In this document: one piece after another, positions 35,048 through 43,713 of the stretch
How positions within the stretch are numbered: the stretch's first letter is position 1
Layout of the letters: each line of letters begins with the position of its first letter
NCBI RefSeq assembly: GCF_000420165.1
Contig: NZ_ATUK01000018.1
Location: 1-64,000 of the forward strand
DNA: 64,000 bases
Direction: 5' to 3'
Source of the DNA: Thioalkalivibrio sp. AKL19
GTDB lineage: Bacteria > Pseudomonadota > Gammaproteobacteria > Ectothiorhodospirales > Ectothiorhodospiraceae
Notes under the pieces: model-generated
Database searches by the model: none
Seen by the model: the letters and a program-made list of their open reading frames with translations, nothing else
Told to the model about the DNA's origin: nothing
Made by a program: the position numbers and the translations under genes

Positions 35048-36913
35048 ATGAAACGCACAGCACTTTCCGCGGCCATCCTGCTGGCCACCAGTCCCGCCCT
35101 GGCGGACACACCGAATACCGACGATGCCCAGACGCTGGAGACCGTCCAGGTCACCGCCTCGCGCATCGCCCAGACGGTGGACGAGACGCTCGCTTCGGTG
35201 ACCATCATCGACCGCGAAGAGATCGAGCGCCTGCAACCCCAGCAGTTCACCGATCTTCTGGAGGCGCGCGCGGGGATCGAAACCTCCCAGAATAGCGCCT
35301 TCGGCAAGTCCACTTCTGTGTATACGCGTGGCACGAGTTCCGACCATACGCTGCTGTTGATCGACAGCGTGCGCATGGGTTCCGCGACGACGGGCGGCGC
35401 AAGCTGGCAGTTCCTGCCTCCGGAAGAGATCGAGCGGGTGGAGATCGTGCGCGGTCCGCGCACCAGCATCTATGGTTCGGACGCGATTGGTGGGGTCGTG
35501 CAGGTCTTCACCCGGGAAGGCCGCAAGGGCCCGCCAAAGGTCAATGCGTTTGTTGGTGGTGGCAGCTTCAATACCTGGGAAACGGGGGTGGGGGTCGCTG
35601 GCGGTACCGACAACACGAACTACAGCCTTTCGGTCAGCCATTTCGAGACCGACGGTATCAACGTCCAGGACGGAGTGGGCGATGAAGACCGCGATGGCTA
35701 TGACAACACCTCGCTTGCCACCAAGGTCTCGCACCGGCTCGATAATGGAGTCGAGGTTTTCGGTAATGTGCTGTACTCAGAGGGTAGGTCCGAATTCGAT
35801 GGCACCGAAGATGAAACCGATTTTCGGCATGCCGCCCTTCGTGCTGGCTTGCGAGTGGCTGTAACCCCCCTTTGGGATACCGAACTCAGTGTTAGTCACA
35901 GTCGCGATGAGAACGATAATTTCAACGATGGTGTCTTTTCGTCGCGCTTCAATACGAAACGCGACGGCGTGGATTGGCGAAACGATTTCGAGATAACGGA
36001 CCGTGTTTACTTGATTGCCGGGCTTGATGCGTATGAAGACCAGGTGGATAGCACCGCCGATCACGTTGAAGATTCGCGCTACAACGTCGGTGCTTATTCC
36101 GTCGTCCAGGTTGACCTGGGTCGGCATGATCTGGAGGGCAGTCTGCGCTTTGATGACAATGAGCAGTTCGGTGACAAAGTCACCGGGCAGGTGGCTTGGG
36201 GGTTGCAGGTAACGGAACCCCTGAGATTGCGCGCTTCCTATGGTACCGCCTTCAAGGCTCCAACTTTCAATGATCTCTATTTCCCAGAGTCGTCGTCTCC
36301 GTATGGGACATATCGAGGGAACCCGGGGCTAAATGCAGAAGAATCTGAAACGGTCGAGATTGGAATGCGTTACAGCATCAACGAGTCGTATCTCGACTTA
36401 AGCGTGTTTGAAACTCACGTTGATGGTCTTATCCAATACCAATGCGTTACCAATTGTAATGACCTCAACCCCGCTACGGATGTGAACGAGCCTCGAAATG
36501 TTAACGAGGCGCGGATTCGTGGGTTGGAGATCGAGGGCGGACACGATATCGGCGCATGGAGCTCTCGTGCTGCTCTGACGATACTGGATACAGAGAACCG
36601 AGACACTGGTAATGAATTGTCTCGCCGCTCTCCTCTGACTGTCCGCTTCGATCTGGACCGTCAGTTCCAGCGCATTTCCCTCGGAGGGTCAGTAATTGCG
36701 AAAAGTCGGGCAAAGGAAGATCTGTTTGGTGGGGATCAGGCACGTTTATCCGGCTATGGGCTGTTGAACCTTCGAGCGAGCTATCAGATTCATCCGGAAT
36801 GGCAGCTTCAGGCTTCGGTCCAGAACGTGTTCGACAAGGACTACGAGACGGCGGGCGGCTACAACCAGCCGGGGCGTGCCGCGTTCGTGAAACTGCGTTA
36901 TCAGCAGAGGTGA
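35048..36913 (+). CDS. btuB: TonB-dependent vitamin B12 receptor BtuB
   Basis: 621 aa. Signal peptide ending SPALA, TonB box region ETVQVTASR, plug domain (YTRGTSSDHTLLLIDSVRMG, VEIVRGPRTSIYGSDAIGGV) and a 22-strand barrel ending in aromatic-rich QPGRAAFVKLRYQQR. Outer-membrane uptake of cobalamin. The region 35,800-36,750, coding external loops and strands, is visibly AT-richer and uses less biased codons than neighbours; it includes a CVTNC loop. Directly under the cobalamin riboswitch. The next gene follows after three bases. Confidence 0.93.
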   Translation: MKRTALSAAILLATSPALADTPNTDDAQTLETVQVTASRIAQTVDETLASVTIIDREEIERLQPQQFTDLLEARAGIETSQNSAFGKSTSVYTRGTSSDHTLLLIDSVRMGSATTGGASWQFLPPEEIERVEIVRGPRTSIYGSDAIGGVVQVFTREGRKGPPKVNAFVGGGSFNTWETGVGVAGGTDNTNYSLSVSHFETDGINVQDGVGDEDRDGYDNTSLATKVSHRLDNGVEVFGNVLYSEGRSEFDGTEDETDFRHAALRAGLRVAVTPLWDTELSVSHSRDENDNFNDGVFSSRFNTKRDGVDWRNDFEITDRVYLIAGLDAYEDQVDSTADHVEDSRYNVGAYSVVQVDLGRHDLEGSLRFDDNEQFGDKVTGQVAWGLQVTEPLRLRASYGTAFKAPTFNDLYFPESSSPYGTYRGNPGLNAEESETVEIGMRYSINESYLDLSVFETHVDGLIQYQCVTNCNDLNPATDVNEPRNVNEARIRGLEIEGGHDIGAWSSRAALTILDTENRDTGNELSRRSPLTVRFDLDRQFQRISLGGSVIAKSRAKEDLFGGDQARLSGYGLLNLRASYQIHPEWQLQASVQNVFDKDYETAGGYNQPGRAAFVKLRYQQR

Positions 36914-36916
36914 TCC

Positions 36917-37471
36917 ATGGGTAATCGACTGTCGAAGATTGCGACCCGCACGGGTGACGAAGGCCGAACCGGCCTTGGTGACGGCTCGCGGGTGGACAAG
37001 GACTCGCATCGCGTCGAGGCCTTCGGTGATGTGGATGAACTGAACAGCGTCGTGGGTCGCCTTTTGATCCACGACCTGCCCGAGGAGGTTCGTCGGAGCT
37101 TGGCCCTGGTGCAGCACGAGCTGTTCGATCTGGGTGCAGAGCTGGCGGTGCCGGGTCATCAGGCCTTGCCCGATGCCTCGGTCGAACGACTGGACGTCGA
37201 GCTGGAGTCCTTCAATGCGGATCTGCCGGCCCTGAAGGAGTTCATCCTGCCGGGCGGTGGGCCCGCCGCGGCGGATTGCCATATCGCGCGTACCGTGTGT
37301 CGGCGCGCCGAGCGGCGGCTGGTGGCGCTCAATCACCACGAGGCATTGCGCCCCGGTTCGCTGGCCTACATCAATCGGCTCTCGGATCTGCTGTTCATCC
37401 TCTGTCGCGTGCTGGCGCGCCACGAGAACGGGCAAGAGGTTCTCTGGCAGCCGGCGAACCAACGCGGCTGA
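36917..37471 (+). CDS. pduO: Corrinoid adenosyltransferase, PduO type
   Basis: 184 aa. ATP-binding N-terminus IATRTGDEGRTGLGDGSR, then VDELNSVVGRL and the helical-bundle motif ARTVCRRAERR...INRLSDLLFILCRVLAR. Converts cob(I)alamin and ATP to adenosylcobalamin in the cytoplasm. It belongs to a different, unrelated fold from the CobO-type enzyme encoded 6 kb downstream in the same cluster. ATG is three bases after the btuB stop. Confidence 0.92.
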   Translation: MGNRLSKIATRTGDEGRTGLGDGSRVDKDSHRVEAFGDVDELNSVVGRLLIHDLPEEVRRSLALVQHELFDLGAELAVPGHQALPDASVERLDVELESFNADLPALKEFILPGGGPAAADCHIARTVCRRAERRLVALNHHEALRPGSLAYINRLSDLLFILCRVLARHENGQEVLWQPANQRG

Positions 37472-37506
37472 GACGTTCTCGGTCCCGAGCCAGCAGCCCG
37501 CGTAGC

Positions 37507-37565
37507 CGGGTGCCGTGTCGACGGCACCCGCACTTGTTGCCGAATGGCCCGATGCCGGGCCATTC
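37507..37565 (+). repeat. Two consecutive perfect 10-bp stem-loops between pduO and the cobN-like gene
   Basis: First hairpin: CGGGTGCCGT / ACGGCACCCG with loop GTCG (37507-37530). Second: GAATGGCCCG / CGGGCCATTC with loop ATGC (37542-37565). They sit in the 136-bp gap inside the corrinoid operon. Neither is followed by a T-run of terminator quality. They could be partial terminators, mRNA-stabilising structures or an attenuator setting the pduO:cobN ratio. Confidence 0.6.
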
Positions 37566-37607
37566 CGGCGAACTCACGGCTTGATCTCGTATTCGGAGAG
37601 TTCCTGC

Positions 37608-40600
37608 ATGCCGTTTCTTCTTCCTGTCGTTTTGCTTCTTCTCGCGGTCTTTCCTGCGGGAGCCCTGGCGGCCGATGACCCGAAGATCGTTGGGGTGGTG
37701 TCGGATCGCTCCGCGGCGGAGGTGACAGCCGGGGCGCACCGGTTCCTCGAGTCCCATCCGCACGCCGAGATTATCCTGCGCACGCCCGAGCAGCTGGCGG
37801 ACAAGTCCGATGGTTCGCTGACGGCATTGTGGCGCGATGCCGATGCTGTGCTGGTCGCGGCAGTGTTCGGTGACGAGGCAGGGCGGCTGGAACGCCTGCT
37901 GCGGGCCGAACCACCCGCCGACGGGGTGCCGATCCTGGCGATCAACAGCGAACGCCGCCTGACGGTGTTGTCGCGCATCGGCGGCGACGCCGTGCTGGAA
38001 GGGCTGGATGACGATGCCCGTACGGAGCTGGCCGAGAACCCCGAACCCGGCGAGGACCCGCGCGATCATCTGACAAAGCAACAGGAGCGCTTTCCCGAGC
38101 AGGCGGACTGGCTAAAGGGCCGTGCGTTGTATCAGGGGCGCACGCCGGAGAACATGGAGGGCCTGATGCGCTGGCTGGCCGCGCACGGCGGCCACGCGAT
38201 CGACGTGCCCGATCCGGACCCGCGCGAGACCATCCGTTATTACCGTCATGGCGGTTCCAGTCCCGATCCGGACGCTCTCGACCTGGAGGCGGGTCCGGCC
38301 GTGGCGCTGCTGGATCTGGATACCGGTGACCGGCCGGGCGACCGCGCCCTGCTGGATGCGGCCTGTGAGGCCCTAGAGAACCGAGATATCCAGTGTTTTG
38401 TGGTGCTCGCGCGCTGGGGCGGGGCGAGCCGCGAAGCGGTCGAGACCCTCGCGGATGCGACCGGACCGGCGAATCTGGCGGGGGTTGTCAGCCTGCAGGA
38501 CTTCGTGGTCGGCGGGGGTGGCAACCGCGAGGCGGTGGCCGAGGCCTTCGGCGAGCTGGATGTCCCGGTGATCAAGGGCATCCGACTGGCGGCCGTGAGC
38601 GCGACCCAGTGGCGGCTGTCGCACGAAGGCATCCCCTGGGACAAGGTGCACTACCACGTGGCCATGCCGGAGTTGCAGGGCATGAGCCAGCCGATGGTGC
38701 TGGCAGCCGCGGGCACCCCGGAACAGGACGAACGCACGGGCGTGCGCCTGACACTGACCGAGCCGGTCGGCGAGCGTGTCGAGGCCCTGGCCGACCGGGT
38801 CGCTCGCTGGCAGCGTCTGCGCAGCCTCGACAACGCGGACAAGCGGGTGGCGGTCGTCTACTACAACCATCCGCCGGGTCGCCAGAACATCGGCGCCGAC
38901 AAGCTGGACGTGCCCGAGTCGTTGCTGGAGATCCTGCAGAACCTGGAGGCGGCCGGCTATGACCTGGGGGGCACAGTGCCGGAGGATGCCGAAGCCCTGC
39001 TGGACATGATCCAGGACCGGGCGGTGAACCTTCCGGAGCAGGCGGACGCGCTGGACGCGATCGCCGGCCGGGTGCCCTCGCTCGATCGCGAGCAGTACCA
39101 GGCCTATTTCGACACCCTGCCGGAGTCGATCCGGGCCGAGTTGGTGGATGGCCCGATCGGCTATCTGCAGGCGCGCCTGGGGGCAGCCAAGGCCGCCGAC
39201 AAGGTCGAGCTCGCTCAAGCCGCGCTGGAAAGCGGCGTTGGCGATCTGCGCCACATGCTCGAGAGCTATCCGCACGCGGCCCAGGACCGGGCACTGGACC
39301 TGCTGGCCCAGTACGAGGAGGCCTGGGAGGCCACGCTGGCGGGGGAAGACGCGCATGCTACGACCGAGCAACTGCGCAAGGCGCTGGTGCGTACGGGCAT
39401 CCCGGGCCTGACCGGCTGGGGCGAGCCGCCGGGCGAGGCGATGACCCGCGACGGCGAGATGCTGTTCCCCGGGATCGAGTTCGGCAACGTGTTCATCGGG
39501 CCGCAGCCGACGCGTGGCTGGGAGGTCAGCGAGCGCCTGCTGCACGCGAATACCACCTTCCCCCCGACCCACCAGTATGTCGGCTTCTACCACTGGATCC
39601 GCGACCACTTCGAGGCGGATGCACTGGTCTATGTCGGCCGCCACTCGACCCGCGAATTTCTGCCGCGCCGGCGCGCGGGGCTGGCGCCGGATGACTACCC
39701 CGAGATCCTCGGGGGCGCCCTGCCAATCATCTATCCCTACATCGTCGATGGCGTGGGCGAGGGCATCCAGGCCAAGCGCCGCGCCATGGGCGTGATGATC
39801 AGCCACCTCACCCCGCCACTGGCGGCCACGGAGCTGTACGACAGCCTGCTGGAGCTGCGTCAGCTGGTGGAGACCTACGAGGCCGCCGCGCAGCCGGATG
39901 CCGCGACGCGCTCGCGAGCCGTCCAGACCCTGCGCGAACGCATCGAGGACCTCGGCCTGACCGAGACCATCGAGCGCGAGCTGGCCCGGGGCCATCACCA
40001 CGATCACGGGCATCACCATGATGACCACGGCGATCACCACGAGGGCCACCACGACGCGTCCGACTCCGGGGATGGGGAAGGGCATGCGGACGAACACGGC
40101 GATGAGCATCGCGATGCGGACCATCACCGCGAACACGGGGAAGAAGAACACGAACACGCTCATGAGCATGACCACGCGGACGAGCATGCGCACGAGGGTC
40201 TTGACGAACACACAACGACTCCGCTGGCCGAGATGGACGAGGAGTTGCTGGTCCACGAGATCGGTCACTATCTGACCGACATGCAGGAAGACCAGATGCC
40301 GCTGGGGCTGCATGTGTTCGGGCGTGACTGGAGGGACGAGGCCGTGGACACGATGCTCGAGTCGATGGCGGGTGACGACGCGTTCGGCGGCGACTGGGAC
40401 GCCAAGCTGCGTGGATCCCCGGCCAGCGAGCGCGCGCATCTGCTGGCGGCGCTGGAAGGCCGTTTCGTGCCGCCCGGGCAGGGAAATGACCCGATCCGCA
40501 CTCCGGAGGTATTGCCGACCGGGCGCAACTTCCATGCGCTGGCGGCGGATCTGGTGCCCACACGCATCGCCTGGGGCATTGGCCAGGAACTGGCCGCGGA

Positions 40601-42158
40601 TGCCCGCGCGCACGGCGATCCCGAGGCGGATGGCAGCGAGGCGATCATCCTCTGGGCATCGGATACCGTGCGCGACGAGGGCGTGATGATTGCCTTCGGC
40701 ATGGACATGCTGGGCATCCGCCCGGCCTGGAACAGCCGCGGGATCGTCCAGGGACTGGAGCGCATGGACCTCGACGAGGCCGGGCGCGATCGCCGTCGCG
40801 ATGCCCTGTTCACCACCTCCGGTCTGTTCCGCGACCTCTACGAGGATCAGCTGGTGTGGCTGGATCGCGCCGCCCGCCTCGCGCTGGACGGCTCGTCCGA
40901 GATCATTCTTGAGGAGCACCCCGAGCTGGAAGAGGCACTGGACGCGGCCCTGGCCCCGCTGGGGCCGGACCTGCGCGATCCGGGCGCCGAGCCGCTGGCG
41001 CGCAACGACGTGGCCGCCCAGTGGGTGGAAGACACCCAGGCCCTGCGCGGCGCAGGCCTCAATGGCGTCGAAGCGGGTCAGCAGGCCGCGCTGCGTGTGT
41101 TCGGTACCGCCCCCGGGGCCTATGGGGCCGGGGTCAATCGTCTCGCGGACCGTTCCGGTGCCTGGGAGGACCGCGCCGAACTGGGGGCGGCCTACCTCCG
41201 CCGAATGGGTCATGCCTATGGCGCGGATGAGTCCGGTGGCTCCGCACACGAGGCGTTCGAGGCCCGTCTGGGCCAGGTCGGGCGCACCTACCTTGGGCGC
41301 GCCTCGCACCTCTACGGCCTGCTGGACAACGACGACGGTTTCGATTTCCAGGGCGGGCTGTCCACCGCGGTCGAGAGCATCCGCGGCGCGGTGCCGGACA
41401 ACCGCGTGCTGCAGCACGCCGATCCGGACGACCCGCGGGTGGAGACCCTCGGCCGCGCGCTGATGCGCGAGCTGCAGGGGCAGAACCTGAACCCGCAGTG
41501 GATCGAGCCGCTGATGGATCACGGCTATGCCGGGGCGCGCACGATGGCGCGGGATTTCGTCGACAACCTTTGGGGCTGGCAGGTCACCAACCCGGAGATC
41601 ATCCGCTCCTGGGTCTGGGACGAGGTGCACGACGTGTATCTGCAGGACCGCCACGGGCTGGGCCTGGACGCGTTCCTGGCCGACGGCCACAACGTGCACG
41701 TGAAGACCCATCTGCAGGCCGTTCATCTGGTCGCGGCGAACCACGGATTCTGGGACGCCGATCCCGAGGTGCTGGATGCCCTGTCCAAGCGCTTCGCGGA
41801 ACTGGTCGTCGAGCATGGCCTGCCGGGCAGCGGCCATACGCGCCCGGACCATCCCATGCTGGACGAGGTGGCCGAGCGCCTGGACGACGCTGACCTGCGC
41901 GAGGCCTTCGAGGCGGTGCGGGCGGCCGCGCAGATCGACCGGGCGGAGCCCGAGGCCGACCCCAGTCGCGCCACCGAGATCCAGCCGCTGGAAGACCCTA
42001 CCGCGCAGGAGGTGCAGGAGATCCCCGAGCCGGCCGAGGCCGACGGCGGCCAGGAGACCGGCGACGAGGCGGCGGGCATGCCCTGGCTCCCCTGGCTGGT
42101 TGCCGCTGCGCTGTTCCTGCTGCTGCTCGGCGGCATCGCCACGGGCCGGCGGCGTTAA
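37608..42158 (+). CDS. Exported, membrane-anchored CobN-like chelatase with His/Asp/Glu-rich insert
   Basis: 1516 aa, longer than typical CobN (about 1,250-1,300). Signal peptide at residues 1-22 (LLPVVLLLLAVFPAGALAA) and a C-terminal membrane helix (LPWLVAAALFLLLLGGIATG) before RRR, so the enzyme body lies in the periplasm. CobN-family stretches include PVIKGIRLAAVSATQWR, KRVAVVYYNHPPGRQNIGADKLD, GPQPTRGWE, LVYVGRHSTREFLPRR and YPYIVDGVGEGIQAKRRA. Residues about 794-865 are a metal-binding-like insert dominated by His, Asp, Glu. Not a cytoplasmic CobNST subunit; resembles HmuS-type chelatases. Likely handles cobalt or corrinoid/tetrapyrrole metal outside the cytoplasm; the direction of reaction is unknown. 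Confidence 0.85.
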   Translation: MPFLLPVVLLLLAVFPAGALAADDPKIVGVVSDRSAAEVTAGAHRFLESHPHAEIILRTPEQLADKSDGSLTALWRDADAVLVAAVFGDEAGRLERLLRAEPPADGVPILAINSERRLTVLSRIGGDAVLEGLDDDARTELAENPEPGEDPRDHLTKQQERFPEQADWLKGRALYQGRTPENMEGLMRWLAAHGGHAIDVPDPDPRETIRYYRHGGSSPDPDALDLEAGPAVALLDLDTGDRPGDRALLDAACEALENRDIQCFVVLARWGGASREAVETLADATGPANLAGVVSLQDFVVGGGGNREAVAEAFGELDVPVIKGIRLAAVSATQWRLSHEGIPWDKVHYHVAMPELQGMSQPMVLAAAGTPEQDERTGVRLTLTEPVGERVEALADRVARWQRLRSLDNADKRVAVVYYNHPPGRQNIGADKLDVPESLLEILQNLEAAGYDLGGTVPEDAEALLDMIQDRAVNLPEQADALDAIAGRVPSLDREQYQAYFDTLPESIRAELVDGPIGYLQARLGAAKAADKVELAQAALESGVGDLRHMLESYPHAAQDRALDLLAQYEEAWEATLAGEDAHATTEQLRKALVRTGIPGLTGWGEPPGEAMTRDGEMLFPGIEFGNVFIGPQPTRGWEVSERLLHANTTFPPTHQYVGFYHWIRDHFEADALVYVGRHSTREFLPRRRAGLAPDDYPEILGGALPIIYPYIVDGVGEGIQAKRRAMGVMISHLTPPLAATELYDSLLELRQLVETYEAAAQPDAATRSRAVQTLRERIEDLGLTETIERELARGHHHDHGHHHDDHGDHHEGHHDASDSGDGEGHADEHGDEHRDADHHREHGEEEHEHAHEHDHADEHAHEGLDEHTTTPLAEMDEELLVHEIGHYLTDMQEDQMPLGLHVFGRDWRDEAVDTMLESMAGDDAFGGDWDAKLRGSPASERAHLLAALEGRFVPPGQGNDPIRTPEVLPTGRNFHALAADLVPTRIAWGIGQELAADARAHGDPEADGSEAIILWASDTVRDEGVMIAFGMDMLGIRPAWNSRGIVQGLERMDLDEAGRDRRRDALFTTSGLFRDLYEDQLVWLDRAARLALDGSSEIILEEHPELEEALDAALAPLGPDLRDPGAEPLARNDVAAQWVEDTQALRGAGLNGVEAGQQAALRVFGTAPGAYGAGVNRLADRSGAWEDRAELGAAYLRRMGHAYGADESGGSAHEAFEARLGQVGRTYLGRASHLYGLLDNDDGFDFQGGLSTAVESIRGAVPDNRVLQHADPDDPRVETLGRALMRELQGQNLNPQWIEPLMDHGYAGARTMARDFVDNLWGWQVTNPEIIRSWVWDEVHDVYLQDRHGLGLDAFLADGHNVHVKTHLQAVHLVAANHGFWDADPEVLDALSKRFAELVVEHGLPGSGHTRPDHPMLDEVAERLDDADLREAFEAVRAAAQIDRAEPEADPSRATEIQPLEDPTAQEVQEIPEPAEADGGQETGDEAAGMPWLPWLVAAALFLLLLGGIATGRRR

Positions 42159-42192
42159 CGGCTGGGGGCGGGAAATCCCCGGGCCCTGTACT

Positions 42193-42263
42193 TGTAGGAG
42201 CCGAGCCCTCTCGGCGATTGCGGCATCGGCCACGCCCCATCGGCCAGAGGCTGGCCTCCTACA
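42193..42263. repeat. REP/BIME-like inverted element
   Basis: TGTAGGAG (42193-42200) and CTCCTACA (42256-42263) bracket a GC-rich imperfectly palindromic core containing CCGAGCCCTCTCGG and GGCCAGAGGCTGGCC. GTAG-starting palindromes of this kind are typical REP elements mobilised by RAYT transposases. It lies in the 150-bp gap between the CobN-like gene and the ExbB-like gene, inside the operon. I saw no second copy in this window. Confidence 0.6.
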
Positions 42264-42308
42264 GAAGGCCGTACGAATGGCTGAACAAAGGTTAGTGAGG
42301 TAAACCGA

Positions 42309-42752
42309 ATGTCTTTCTCGATCACGATGGAGCTGATGGACACCGTGGTGCGCTGGCTGCTGGAGCCGGTAATCGTCGGCCTGCTGGTGCTGGTCGCGGT
42401 GGCCGTCTGGGAGCTCGGGCTGGCCCTGGGTGAACGCTCCGGTGGGGTACGCCGCTTGGAATTGAGCGGCGATGTCGAACGCCTCGCCTACCGTGCCCGG
42501 CGGCGCATCGACCGCGCCGATCTGCTGGCGCGCATCGGACCGATGCTCGGGCTGATGGGTACGCTGATCCCGCTGGGTCCGGGGCTGGCCGCGATGGGTC
42601 GGGGCGAACTGGAAATCCTCGCCCAGGCCGTTACGGTGGCGTTCAATACCACGGTTCTGGGGCTGCTGGTCGGCATTCTCGGCTTCCTGCTCGGGCGCCT
42701 GCGTCGCCGCTGGTATGACGCGGCGATGGAGCGTATGGAGGCGGCGGCATGA
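42309..42752 (+). CDS. MotA/TolQ/ExbB-like proton-channel protein
   Basis: 147 aa, three hydrophobic segments (about residues 18-36, 72-95 and 108-130). The last two, with LLARIGPMLGLMGTLIPLGPGLAAM and AQAVTVAFNTTVLGLLVGILGFLLGRLRRR, match the ExbB/TolQ channel core. GAGG lies eight bases upstream. It is immediately followed (ATGA overlap) by a DUF2149 gene, the arrangement seen behind HmuS-type chelatases. Presumably uses proton flow to drive the CobN-like protein or an envelope partner; inferred from context. Confidence 0.82.
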   Translation: MSFSITMELMDTVVRWLLEPVIVGLLVLVAVAVWELGLALGERSGGVRRLELSGDVERLAYRARRRIDRADLLARIGPMLGLMGTLIPLGPGLAAMGRGELEILAQAVTVAFNTTVLGLLVGILGFLLGRLRRRWYDAAMERMEAAA

Positions 42753-43039
42753 GGGTCCCGCACTACCGCGCCTCGCGCTTCGACGCGCCCGACGAGGAGC
42801 CGATGGGCCCCTTGGCCAATCTGGCCGACATCATGCTGGTGTTCGCCGTCGGCCTGATGGTGGTGATGGCCGCATCGGGCAGCGGGCTGGAACCGGCCAG
42901 TGGCGGTGCCGAGATCGAACCCGGGCGCGAGATCCCGGATCCTCCCGCCGGCGCCGGCGAGGCTGGCTCGGGTTTTGAATCCATGGGGCAGGTCTACCGC
43001 GACCCGGAGACCGGCCGGATGATCCTGATCGGCGAATAG
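42749..43039 (+). CDS. DUF2149 family protein (ExbD-like position)
   Basis: 96 aa with one membrane helix (about residues 27-47: LADIMLVFAVGLMVVMAASG) preceded by a short cytoplasmic stretch, and a periplasmic tail ending GQVYRDPETGRMILI. This N-in single-span topology is like ExbD/TolR, including an Asp (LADIM) at the start of the helix where ExbD carries its essential Asp. DUF2149 proteins accompany ExbB-like and CobN-like proteins. Together the pair could form a small energising complex. Confidence 0.8.
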   Translation: MRVPHYRASRFDAPDEEPMGPLANLADIMLVFAVGLMVVMAASGSGLEPASGGAEIEPGREIPDPPAGAGEAGSGFESMGQVYRDPETGRMILIGE

Positions 43040-43098
43040 CCATTCCCGGGGCCGTCCGAACCCCCGTATGACGCAACGATGCAAGGAGTAACAAGAAC

Positions 43099-43713
43099 AT
43101 GAGCGACGACACCGAAGCGGCTCGCGCCGAACGCCACGCTCAGCGCATGGCGCGCAAGAAGGAGATCGTGGACCGCAAGATCGCCGAGGCCCAGGAGGAG
43201 AAGGGCGTGTTCCTGATCCTGACCGGCAACGGCAAGGGCAAGAGCTCCTCCGGCTTCGGCATGGTGGCCCGGGCCCTGGGGCACGGCATGCACGTGGGCA
43301 TCGTCCAGTTCATCAAGGGGCAGTTCGCCACCGGCGAGGAGGCCTTCTTCCGCGGTCAGGACAACGTGCAGTACCACGTGATGGGCGAGGGTTACACCTG
43401 GGAGACCCAGGACCGCGAGAAGGATGTCGAGGCCGCCCGCGATGCCTGGGCGCATGCCCGCGACATGCTGCGCGATCCGAACGTCGACCTGGTACTGCTC
43501 GACGAGCTGCACATCGCGCTGAAATACCAGTACCTGGACGTGGCGGAGGTCCTCGATGACCTTGCCAACCGCCCGCCGATGCAGCACGTCATCACCACCG
43601 GCCGCGCCGCGCCCAAGGCCCTGATCGAGGCGGCCGATACCGTCAGCGAGATCGGCGTGGTCAAGCACGCCTTCCAGGCCGGCATCAAGGCACAGAAGGG
43701 CATCGAGCTGTGA
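43099..43713 (+). CDS. cobO: Corrinoid adenosyltransferase, CobO/BtuR type
   Basis: 204 aa. P-loop LTGNGKGKSSSGFGMVARALGHG, substrate region VQFIKGQFATGEE, and LLDELHIALKYQYL with the Walker-B-like Asp-Glu. Adenosylates cob(I)yrinic acid diamide or cobalamin. The N-terminal 30 residues are a charged helix as in BtuR. AAGGAG lies ten bases before the ATG. It is a second, non-homologous adenosyltransferase in the cluster (PduO at 36917). Its stop overlaps the cobB GTG. Confidence 0.94.
   Translation: MSDDTEAARAERHAQRMARKKEIVDRKIAEAQEEKGVFLILTGNGKGKSSSGFGMVARALGHGMHVGIVQFIKGQFATGEEAFFRGQDNVQYHVMGEGYTWETQDREKDVEAARDAWAHARDMLRDPNVDLVLLDELHIALKYQYLDVAEVLDDLANRPPMQHVITTGRAAPKALIEAADTVSEIGVVKHAFQAGIKAQKGIEL

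Noticed and set aside
38373-42233. A minus-strand open frame of about 1,286 codons opposite the CobN-like gene
   Set aside because: Shadow frame of a very GC-rich gene; translation is Arg/Gln/His-rich with no family pattern, while the plus frame has clear CobN similarity, a signal peptide and a membrane anchor.
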